A DNA stretch of 30,422 nt from a virus, in IMG/VR virus record IMGVR_UViG_3300042864_000095, positions 1-30,422 of that record; one strand, 5' to 3'. Below are positions 24,901-30,422 of this stretch, piece after piece. Below the pieces are notes generated by a model. It saw nothing but the letters and a program-made list of their open reading frames with translations. It made no database searches and was not told the DNA's origin. A program made the translations under genes and the position numbers. Position 1 is the stretch's first letter; each line of letters starts with the position of its first letter.

Positions 24901-27238
24901 CGTTGCTCTTGCAGACAGGGTTGTCCAGTTAGAGAACCAGCAGTATGCCTACGACTATCTGATTCAGCAAGGATATACTGCAGCAGAAGCATTTGACCTA
25001 GCAGGAGATGCTGGTTTGGCTGCAGGTATTAAGGCAGCAACAGGTGCTGGCGTTGCAGCAAGTGAGTGGACTGACATGAAGAACCTACTTGATCAGGTTC
25101 TAAAACTAGAAAAGACTGCTCCAACTGGCCCTGGCGGTGGCGGAGATAAGAGTCCTCTACAGCAAGCAATTGAGTCGCTACAGGATCAAAGAAAAGAAAT
25201 TCTGGAATCTAACGCTGCATTTAATAAGTTGCGTAAGGCAGGCTTTGACACTGCTGATGCTATGAAGGCTGCAGAGGATCCAATTCTAGCAGCTGCTTTA
25301 GCTACCACTAAGGTTGGAACCAAGCAGTGGACTGACCTAATTAATAGAATTAAGGAAACTCAGAGACTGCTTTCCAAGAAGGAGATGCAGGACCTACTTC
25401 GTGGCGGTAAGGTTGAGATTGCAGAAAAACGTGCACAAGCTACAGTAGCAAATGCACTGACAACCCTTGGATATACTGCTGAGCAGATTGATAATGTTTT
25501 GTCAGATCAAGAGTTTACTAATACCCTAGCTGATGACCTAAAGGATGGTAGCATCAATGCAAAGGAAGTTTTGCAGAGACTAGCTCAACTTAAGCAGATG
25601 GCAAGAATTGATGTAGATATTGCATTTGCTACAAAGGAAGGTGCTGCTGACGAATTCCAGAAGCGTTATGACAAGGTCGTAGGTTACCTAGAAGCTCAGA
25701 AGCAGGTTATTGAGGTAGACTTCCAAGTACAAACAGCTGATGAAAATGCAGTCATTCGTGATGCAGAAAATGAAATAGCAGGCATTCAGTATAAGATAGA
25801 CGACCTTGAAGCACAATTAACTGGTATTGAAGAACAAGAGGGTGTCATAAATGAAGAGTATGACAAGCGTAAGAAAGCCCTTGATGATGTTGCTAAGGCT
25901 AACGATGTTATTGCAAGACAGCAGAAGAACCAGCTAACTCTAGCAGATGCACTTTCTCAGGGTGACATTGCTGCAGCTGCAAAGGCAGCTCAGGATATGC
26001 GAGCTCAGTCTGCACAAGACTCTATTGCAAATCAGGGAGATCTTCTTGAGCTATCAAAGGAGCAGCAGCTAGCTAACTTGAGATCTAAAGATGGTAGATC
26101 TAGAAAGCAAATCGAAGATGAAATTAAGAAGCTAAAGAATGACATCTTTGTAATTGAAGAAGAAAGACTTGAAGTAGCTCGTGAATCAATCCGAGAGGCT
26201 GAATATGATAAAGCAGTTAGCCTAGAATCCATTAATGCTCAAATTCTCAGATGGGATGTCCTTGCAGCCAAAGTAAATGAGGCAAAGCTAAGATTAACTC
26301 CAGATGAAATGAAGGCAATGGAATACCAGGCAGGCCTTATTGCTGACCTTCTTGATGACTGGAATAATATTGAAGACAAGACAGCAATTCTAAAAATCCT
26401 TAAGCAGACTGTTGACGAGGAGCTTGGTACTGGTGATACTAGTCAAGATGGCAAAAAGGAAACAACTACTGTTGATGGCAAGAAGGAAACAACTACAACA
26501 ACTTCCTCTAGTTCGTCTTCGTCAGATACCACTAAGGGCCCAGGCCCACAGCCACCATACAGCCCAGGTGCTGGAAAAACATGGAAGGTTGTAAACAACA
26601 AGTGGACTGCAGTTGATCTGCCAGGTCCAGGACCTATGCCACCATACAGTCCAGGTGCTGGTAAGAAGTGGCAGCTAGTTGGAAATAAGTGGACAGCAGT
26701 TTCCGCACAAGGAAGTTCAGGCTCAGGCTCAACACAGCCAACAGTATCAATGCCATCACTAGTTCCACCAATGCCACCAGTTAGCCCTGGAGTTGGAAAG
26801 AAATGGGAGCTAGTAAACAACCAATGGAAGGCAGTAACTATTCCAAAAACTGGTATGCAGACTATCAACGATGCGATGAACTGGCTTGGAGACATTACTG
26901 GATTTAAGAGCAACATGAACAGTCTTGGAATCAAGATGGCTTCTGGTGGAATGGTTAAGTACATGGCTGATGGAGGGCTATTCAGCTCTTTGGGAACAGA
27001 TGTAGTTCCTTCAATGCTTACTCCAGGAGAGTTTGTTGTTCGCAGAAATGCTGTAAATAATTTTGGAGTTGACAGACTAAAGGCAATAAACTCTGGCACA
27101 TACAATGGCGATTCAGTGTATAATTATGAAGTAAACATTAATGTACAAAGCAATGCTAATGCAGATCAGATTGCGTCTTCCGTTATTGGAAAGATTAAGC
27201 AGATTGACTCTCAGCGTATCAAGGGGAATAGATTCTAA
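18968..27238 (+). CDS. Tape measure protein with an inserted kinase-like domain
   Basis: This 2756-residue protein sets tail length and probably enters the host envelope. In order: a helical N-terminus; a TP901-type core (about 210-510, with V-P-K-A-G-P-V-I and E-G-G-I-N-A-S-E); a hydrophobic segment at 542-577; repeat A (664-717); a kinase-like domain (about 719-1017); repeat B (1018-1071); helices; an L-G-I-N-S-P-S motif near 1394; hydrophobic segments near 1553-1575 and 1617-1647; long helical stretches to 2490; a T/S linker; three Pro/Trp repeats (2524-2625); and a last P-S-M-L-T-P-G-E segment (2658-2710). No lytic domain is seen. GAGGAG at 18951-18956 is 11 bases upstream. At 1.5 Å per residue the tail would be near 410 nm, less if domains are globular. 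Confidence 0.92.
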   Translation: MADIESNIRFGVDTSDAIASIKMLQSQISAFQRQMSSSSAANAESARKLRRGLLDDLNATGQWSASIKTIQSSSDSFTRALEKNKLSMGEYFSYAASQTKTFGGLFRSEFNTIEKVARERVKDLQTQYISLGRDANGALKSIAVRPLRLDMESLATQTAMNAQRQQVFNQLLKQGSTNLLNFGKNTQWAGRQLMVGFTIPLSIFGNMASKTFMELEQQAIRFKRVYGDLFTTPDEANEMLETLKELGKEFTKYGVAVEKTLGLAADAAAMGKTGTELLDQVTEANRLAVLGNVEQAQALETTISLTNAFGIATEQLASKIDFLNAVENQTVTSIEDLTIAVPKAGPVIQQLGGDVEDLAFFLTAMKEGGINASEGANALKSGLASIINPTAQASTMLKVFGINLQEINAANRGDVKGLVLDFAEALDRLDPSQRAQAIEQLFGKFQFARLSTLFQNVIQDGTQAQRVLELTNATTQELAQLSNKELKSVEESTTFRFRKAIEEFQLAIAPVGEQFLKLITPIIEFATGIIEKFNGLSDGAKSFITGLTVLFGAIGPIAIMTFGLLANGIANIIKGFTFIRELFMKTGKQSTVLGEQLDYMTTEQLNAAAVAASLEQVHSNLIQVFSTEAGAVKNLGDVYRQAFNEQQRFDTGRRIAQGAGLKLASGIVSVPGPKGAGDIVPAVLSPGEAVIPADAAKKYAPIIQGMIAGNLPGFSQGVMLGMPRSGKSTQRNREAAQQIYEMFKQSSYANVPPTEYGHQLSPTSGHSFPIFGLGGVYMGPNGQKVFVKPVMDEKAAVAEMRATEIARKAHGLKAPEQRIVVIRDPQDPTRQRRFLALESALDATFINNDPMAMFNEDQYFKQLVASLLRVDKDLSASNVFGDVVADVGPAGVFSRASGLRDYAENLPSMEEQAMINLLGIKGGAKRAFAESTLALMQNLTPQQYHQRMIGEIQRVLPLLEQTVTGFRLSNPQEAKAYQDMIARLRQGLAVDWSKFHAIHSAVKPSKPKQTGTAIPGYANGVVSVPGPKGAGDVMPAMLTPGEAVIPAEMAKRYAPIIEAMIAGNIPGFSRGKIGSQSKRFGQEGEFSAQASHFGMFTPSELADTLEELKDELGDFVVDVFVLGDKLEDGTREVSKITTQLADLDIEGKDFAAGGMTYAGTTTIEQKDRNQAYNAAGIRGAAFTLEEAAESGKLAAAALASGSRASQRYADQLQILVAEGKEAEILLSDSSSIQNRYNFMIENARKALEESLLSQGKVKSVEEARAMASERLADVQDQVAQLQAQGLDEEQLLQKLKQKLAVAMLKSGTGEFGVGPSGTGGGDLRDVLTGRGRSHLRRQFGPEEDPNSRKFAYGGRSTAVVASAFVSDMAEQGTDFAEAALQSFSSAFRAALKRALGINSPSAEYEAISQSVTAGVRLGTDDAMQAGEDLAEATAAGTRMGAAGASGAVRVGRRRVTTNPEAIASYQADQQMQTQTKQGPRRASRPSTDLGKEERERAQATAQATVATEEQTTSIKSSQARMDRLNSTIMQGTFALTSLAGVGVMAGGAIGEISQKIFEFSGLLFALMQVTQLLTQAKIVELAQSRISVAQQAMAFATYGTGIAASTGFAGSLVRAGIAVSAFLGPVGWVVLGLTALAGIIALIVGAQEEQKKKIEGLGNAAFLTSEKMKKASALLGFDAKTNSFGQNITEGTAAARNADEASKIETLRADEGFKTDFASEIQGIKDATKAEAETALSAVAMQMFSVGAPQDAVDAYVRAIAQEAERTDLNLEFANIDFAKQGKDKIIANAKSMAEDYQKAFKEGTSTIVTQDQTGGNRKVVTSMTDEAKSSMQAFSGTIAASFSALKDGFANGLVSAADFNEGLQGVMTSLSGLGEAELGLVLPDLYKKLGVEDLMKEIPLVQDQLLLLQADAAGIQIPETDKNALKNADKSAKAASVALRVRTKLKQQVEQHAVAQEKVNKKIEEEALINEQIASANVALADRVVQLENQQYAYDYLIQQGYTAAEAFDLAGDAGLAAGIKAATGAGVAASEWTDMKNLLDQVLKLEKTAPTGPGGGGDKSPLQQAIESLQDQRKEILESNAAFNKLRKAGFDTADAMKAAEDPILAAALATTKVGTKQWTDLINRIKETQRLLSKKEMQDLLRGGKVEIAEKRAQATVANALTTLGYTAEQIDNVLSDQEFTNTLADDLKDGSINAKEVLQRLAQLKQMARIDVDIAFATKEGAADEFQKRYDKVVGYLEAQKQVIEVDFQVQTADENAVIRDAENEIAGIQYKIDDLEAQLTGIEEQEGVINEEYDKRKKALDDVAKANDVIARQQKNQLTLADALSQGDIAAAAKAAQDMRAQSAQDSIANQGDLLELSKEQQLANLRSKDGRSRKQIEDEIKKLKNDIFVIEEERLEVARESIREAEYDKAVSLESINAQILRWDVLAAKVNEAKLRLTPDEMKAMEYQAGLIADLLDDWNNIEDKTAILKILKQTVDEELGTGDTSQDGKKETTTVDGKKETTTTTSSSSSSSDTTKGPGPQPPYSPGAGKTWKVVNNKWTAVDLPGPGPMPPYSPGAGKKWQLVGNKWTAVSAQGSSGSGSTQPTVSMPSLVPPMPPVSPGVGKKWELVNNQWKAVTIPKTGMQTINDAMNWLGDITGFKSNMNSLGIKMASGGMVKYMADGGLFSSLGTDVVPSMLTPGEFVVRRNAVNNFGVDRLKAINSGTYNGDSVYNYEVNINVQSNANADQIASSVIGKIKQIDSQRIKGNRF
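20957..21118 (+). repeat. 54-residue repeat A in the tape measure
   Basis: Codons 664-717 encode a segment with V-P-G-P-K-G-A-G-D, L-S-P-G-E-A-V-I-P-A and Y-A-P-I-I. It is 41/54 identical by my count to repeat B at 22019. The PGE core is common in tape measure proteins. Confidence 0.9.
21119..22018 (+). other. Kinase-like domain embedded in the tape measure
   Basis: Codons about 718-1017 show protein-kinase-fold elements in the right order: a Gly-rich turn (F-G-L-G-G-V-Y-M-G, about 770-778), a candidate lysine K788 (V-F-V-K-P), helix C with E799 or E804, a hinge-like A-L-E838, a catalytic-loop-like D873-L-S-A-S-N878 and a metal-binding-like D886-V-G888. The spacing from N878 to D886 is short. 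Families with a reduced fold (HipA, lipid-kinase-like or Fam20-like) are possible relatives. Activity is unproven; it could be a degenerate domain. It lies exactly between repeats A and B. Confidence 0.6.
22019..22180 (+). repeat. 54-residue repeat B in the tape measure
   Basis: Codons 1018-1071 repeat the segment at 20957-21118, with 13 differences in 54 residues, nearly all conservative. A more divergent third PGE-type copy is at 26939. Confidence 0.9.
26447..26530 (+). repeat. Low-complexity D-G-K-K-E-T-T-T and Thr/Ser linker
   Basis: The coding sequence repeats D-G-K-K-E-T-T-T twice and continues with a Thr and Ser run. It looks like a flexible linker that separates the helical rod from the Pro/Trp repeats. 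Confidence 0.75.
26537..26840 (+). repeat. Three Pro/Trp-rich repeats near the tape measure C-terminus
   Basis: Copies start near 26537, 26621 and 26765. Each has a proline cluster (P-P-Y-S-P-G-A-G or P-P-V-S-P-G-V-G), then K-x-W-x-x-V-x-N-x-W-x-A-V. They differ by substitutions and the third is separated by a Ser/Gly linker. Confidence 0.85.
26939..27102 (+). repeat. Third, divergent PGE-type segment in the tape measure
   Basis: This segment has A-S-G-G, D-V-V-P-S-M-L-T-P-G-E-F-V-V-R-R and N-N-F-G. It shares the PGE core with repeats A and B but not their later half. Confidence 0.7.
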
Positions 27239-27879
27239 TGGCTAGTGAATCATACATGGTTGGTCGCAAGAAGTACCAGCGTCCACAGGCAATGATGTGG
27301 TCAGATAATTCTGGTACCTTGGTTGATGGGCTGTACGTTCCAAACGGATTTGAGGTTGGTTCAGACCCTGGAGCTGAAACCAACGAGGCATTGTTCGATC
27401 AGTTCTTAATCCTTTCTGACGATAATCGTGGACCAATAGACTTTAAGCCAACAAGAATTGAAAACAGAAAGCGTATGGTAAATGGTAGGATGCGTTCTTA
27501 CCACATTGCAGACAAGCTAACTATTTCAACCTCGTGGGACATGCTTCCATCTAGGGCATATTACCTAAGACCTAACTTTAATCAGGAGACTGGAAAGTCT
27601 GAGTACTACAACAACAGAAGTCTTGAGTATACTACGGATGGTGGTGCAGGTGGTGTTGATCTTCTAGACTGGTACGAAAACCATCAAGGACCTTTCTGGG
27701 TGTACCTTGCTTATGATAAGCATTCTGCATTTGGTAATGATGACGGTGCCTATGGACACCTAGGGCAGTATAACCAGCTTATTGAGATGTACATTGCTGA
27801 CTTTTCATATTCTGTAGTCAAGCGTGGTGGGAGCAACTATGACTTCTGGAATATCTCTTTAACGCTGGAAGAGGTGTAA
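27238..27879 (+). CDS. Distal-tail-like protein (minor tail protein)
   Basis: This 213-residue protein follows the tape measure in the place of a distal tail protein. It is beta-rich and has a G-P-F-W-V-Y-L-A-Y-D-K region near 150-160 and S-Y-S-V-V-K-R-G-G near 190. It overlaps the tape measure stop by one base (TAATG) and abuts the hub gene. The role, forming the ring that joins tube and tail tip, is inferred from order; no family-specific motif was identified. Confidence 0.6.
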   Translation: MASESYMVGRKKYQRPQAMMWSDNSGTLVDGLYVPNGFEVGSDPGAETNEALFDQFLILSDDNRGPIDFKPTRIENRKRMVNGRMRSYHIADKLTISTSWDMLPSRAYYLRPNFNQETGKSEYYNNRSLEYTTDGGAGGVDLLDWYENHQGPFWVYLAYDKHSAFGNDDGAYGHLGQYNQLIEMYIADFSYSVVKRGGSNYDFWNISLTLEEV

Positions 27880-30422
27880 ATGTTTCAAGACAATGATTTA
27901 AAAAATCACTTAGAGACTTCTTCCACTATTAGAACTCAGTCTGCAGTAATTGCTGAGTGGAACATGAATCTTGCAGAAAATATTTCTTTGGTTGGTAACT
28001 ATAGATATAGGCCAACTGAGGGACCATCAACTAAGTATGGTTTGCCAATCGGCTCTTTTGATCAGAATGACTCTGGTAACTTCTACACCAATGCTACAGA
28101 TGCAGACGTAGTAATTGATGGAGGTTTGGATGACGACAACGAAACCCCACTAGCCTTTACAAGCAAAAAAGAAAAAGAGAAGATGCTCTACTCTCTTGAG
28201 GACTGCTTTGGCAAGTTTAGACCACGATCTGGAATTAACAAGCTACGCTACTTTCCTGGGGCATACAGTCATTTTACAAACATAAACATGATTCGCAGAC
28301 CACGTTACTATATGGCACATAAAGATGATGCCTTTAAGTATTGGTCTTCGTTTAGAACAGAGGCAGGCATTGAGAGAGGTATTGCAAACAAGCTAGTTAA
28401 TGGTCAATACTTTATCGATGACACATCCCCATTTGTAGTTTATAAAAATATTATTCCATCTAACCGCATTGTTGTAAAGATGCAGACAAATGTTGGCGAG
28501 GTTGACCTAGGTCCATTTGGCACAACGTCTGGATCATTCCAGGATCCATTCTTTGGTAATGCTAACAGAACAACTCCAGTCAGATGGAAGGTTCAGACTC
28601 TGAAGGACAACAACTGGATAGATGCAGTTTCGTTTAACCTAGGCTCATCTAGAAGAGACGGCACACCAATCATTGGCTCAGATGGCTATGTTGAACTTTC
28701 TTACGGTCTAATTATTCCAGAAAAGTACCGTGATATTTTTATCAAGGCAGAAGAGTACTTTACTGAAAGCTTCCTTCCAGAGGAGTCTGTAAACGGATAC
28801 GCATACCTTATTAGAAACAACGAGTCAGACGTAGGAACTTTCCACATCTGGATAAGCTCTACAGGAAGCTATGAGACATTTGTTCCACAATATGGATGGT
28901 ATCTTGAAGAGTCTTCTGTAGACAGACTTACCAACTTTGTTAATGATTTAACTGCACCAGAAACATATGTAGACCCAATATCTGGAAAGACTAAGTATCG
29001 TGAGTTCGATGAAATTTCTGGTCTAAGAATTGTAGTAGATACAATGAACAAGGTTGACGCAATTCTTGATCTTATAGAGCTGTCTCCAAGATTAGCTGTA
29101 AATCTTTCTGAAAAGACTGAGTCTTTTAGTCTTACCAAGGCAGCATCTGACGTAGGCAATAGTGGTATGCCAGTAGGGCAGCTACTTGCTGGAGTTGGAT
29201 CGCTAACGCTTTTTGATTATGACTTAGCCTTTAGTTCGCTAAACTTAACAAGCATAGTTTCTAAATACCTGTCTAAGAATATTCAGTTTAAGTTTTACGA
29301 GGTTATCGTAGACGTAGATGGATATGACTACTACGTTCCAATCAAGACGATGTATTCCGAGGGTATTCCTGAGCTAAGTAGCAACGATAGATCAGTACAG
29401 CTTACGCTCAGAGACATGTTCTTCTACTTTGAGTCTAAGTCAGCACCACAGATTCTAATTCAAAATGCATCAGTTAGCTATGCAGTATCATTGCTACTAG
29501 ACTCAATTGGATTTTCCAACTATGTGTTTAAGAGATTATCTACAGAATCAGAATCAATCATTCCATACTTCTTTGTTTCACCAGACAAAACAATTGCAGA
29601 AGTTCTTAATGACATTGCTGTATCAACTCAAACCGCAATGTTCTTTGACGAGTACAACAACCTTGTTCTTATGAGCAAGGAATACATGCTTCCACAAAAT
29701 ACTACGGAGAGGCCAACAGACATTACCCTGTATGGCTCTAACGACTTTGAGCGTGATGGCCTAATTAACAACAAGTCTACAAAGCCAAAGCTAGCAAACA
29801 TTATTGAGCTAAGCTCTCAGCAAGACCAAGTATTTAATGATGGTAGGGTCTCGTATACTAACAGATACATTCAAAGATCTTATGGATCACTACGCCAGGC
29901 ATCTATGATTGACAAGGATAAGACTTGGATATATAAGCCAGCCTTGCTCTGGGAAGTAGCAGGAACTGAGAATACTAAGTCTGTTAATGATGTTGTTAAT
30001 AATCAGTCTAGCTTTGTGTTGGGAGCAATTCCACTAGAGTCAGCACTATCAGCTACCGTTCCATTCGTGCAAAACGGTATTCTTCAAAACAACATTATGA
30101 ATTTTGGCGAAAGCGTCTATTGGATTACAAGATACAACGGATACTTCTATGCTAATGGTGAGATCATTAAGTTTGATGCTGTAGAGTATGAGATTCCAGG
30201 CGTGAGCCGTAATGTATTCCAGAGAACTGATAACGGGCAGGTTAGTGCATCTACTGTAGCTGGATCTGCAATTGGCAGGGTATGGATTACTAGCGTTAGA
30301 GAATATCAGAAGTATTTTGCCAAGTTGCCATTTAATGGAAAGATGTATCCTACAGGTCGTGTAAGAATCTACTCTGAGCCAAACTATGTAACTGTGAATG
30401 GTGTAGAGAGACTAGCTGATGG
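27880..30422 (+). CDS. Tail hub/minor tail protein, partial at the right edge
   Basis: An open frame of 847 codons continues past the end of the window with no stop. The ATG follows the previous stop directly. The N-terminal ~300 residues are beta-rich. Farther on there is S-P-D-K-T-I-A-E-V-L-N-D-I-A near 567 followed by F-F-D-E-Y-N-N-L-V-L-M, the pattern of hub proteins, where an adhesin-type gp27-like domain sits at the tail tip. It probably takes part in host recognition or puncture; no enzymatic domain is visible in the portion present. Confidence 0.7.
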   Translation, partial: MFQDNDLKNHLETSSTIRTQSAVIAEWNMNLAENISLVGNYRYRPTEGPSTKYGLPIGSFDQNDSGNFYTNATDADVVIDGGLDDDNETPLAFTSKKEKEKMLYSLEDCFGKFRPRSGINKLRYFPGAYSHFTNINMIRRPRYYMAHKDDAFKYWSSFRTEAGIERGIANKLVNGQYFIDDTSPFVVYKNIIPSNRIVVKMQTNVGEVDLGPFGTTSGSFQDPFFGNANRTTPVRWKVQTLKDNNWIDAVSFNLGSSRRDGTPIIGSDGYVELSYGLIIPEKYRDIFIKAEEYFTESFLPEESVNGYAYLIRNNESDVGTFHIWISSTGSYETFVPQYGWYLEESSVDRLTNFVNDLTAPETYVDPISGKTKYREFDEISGLRIVVDTMNKVDAILDLIELSPRLAVNLSEKTESFSLTKAASDVGNSGMPVGQLLAGVGSLTLFDYDLAFSSLNLTSIVSKYLSKNIQFKFYEVIVDVDGYDYYVPIKTMYSEGIPELSSNDRSVQLTLRDMFFYFESKSAPQILIQNASVSYAVSLLLDSIGFSNYVFKRLSTESESIIPYFFVSPDKTIAEVLNDIAVSTQTAMFFDEYNNLVLMSKEYMLPQNTTERPTDITLYGSNDFERDGLINNKSTKPKLANIIELSSQQDQVFNDGRVSYTNRYIQRSYGSLRQASMIDKDKTWIYKPALLWEVAGTENTKSVNDVVNNQSSFVLGAIPLESALSATVPFVQNGILQNNIMNFGESVYWITRYNGYFYANGEIIKFDAVEYEIPGVSRNVFQRTDNGQVSASTVAGSAIGRVWITSVREYQKYFAKLPFNGKMYPTGRVRIYSEPNYVTVNGVERLAD

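Noticed and set aside
26443-27105. Long minus-strand open frame opposite the tape measure C-terminus
   Set aside because: It mirrors the Pro/Trp repeat and Thr/Ser codons of the tape measure, has no recognisable protein features and no supporting ribosome binding site or promoter.
1-30422. tRNA genes, CRISPR arrays, insertion sequences, integrase or attachment sites
   Set aside because: I looked on both strands and found no cloverleaf, repeat-spacer pattern, transposase or integrase signature.

Overview
This window is a densely packed block of late genes from a tailed double-stranded DNA phage (a siphovirus of Caudoviricetes); every convincing gene is on the + strand. The order from portal to tail hub is classical: portal, S78-type prohead protease with a scaffold tail, HK97-fold major capsid protein, head-tail connector, head-closure protein, gp10-like neck protein, tail terminator candidate, major tail protein, two tail assembly chaperones, a 2756-residue tape measure protein, a distal-tail-like protein and a hub/minor tail protein that runs off the right edge. 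No terminase, lysis, replication, integration, tRNA or CRISPR features are visible; the terminase probably lies to the left. The host cannot be proven from this window. AT-rich sequence, strong extended -10 promoters (TGN-TATAAT), several genes whose ATG sits 6-7 bases after the -10 (leaderless transcripts, common in Actinobacteria) and actinophage-like late proteins suggest a low-GC actinobacterial host such as an aquatic lineage. This is an inference.

Region 1 (about 1-5640) is the accessory island. It holds six different 2-oxoglutarate/Fe(II) dioxygenases of the prolyl-4-hydroxylase type, all with an intact HxD...H iron site and an R/K co-substrate residue. Two DUF6065-like proteins of unknown function lie among them. 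Three-base to eight-base overlaps and two leaderless promoters (59-67, 2958-2966) mark it as two operons.

Region 2 (5649-9347) is one large virion-type protein with three concanavalin/LamG-like domains, placed just upstream of the portal operon. Region 3 (9350-13981) holds a small conserved protein, portal, protease/scaffold and major capsid, closed by a strong terminator. An in-frame internal start with a good ribosome binding site at 12174-12191 probably yields free scaffold.

Region 4 (13989-17861) holds an acidic capsid-associated candidate, the four connector/neck proteins and the major tail protein, ending in a second terminator. Region 5 (17861 to the end) holds the tail chaperones and tail tip. 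The usual frameshift between chaperones G and GT is replaced by two separate paralogous genes. The tape measure carries a protein-kinase-like domain set between two 76%-identical 54-residue repeats, plus proline/tryptophan-rich repeats near its C-terminus.

Transcription appears modular. At three boundaries (near 28-67, 13945-13997 and 17823-17869) an RNA hairpin is followed directly by an extended -10 promoter. The most unusual elements are the oxygenase/DUF6065 island, the kinase-like insert in the tape measure, and the leaderless promoter series.
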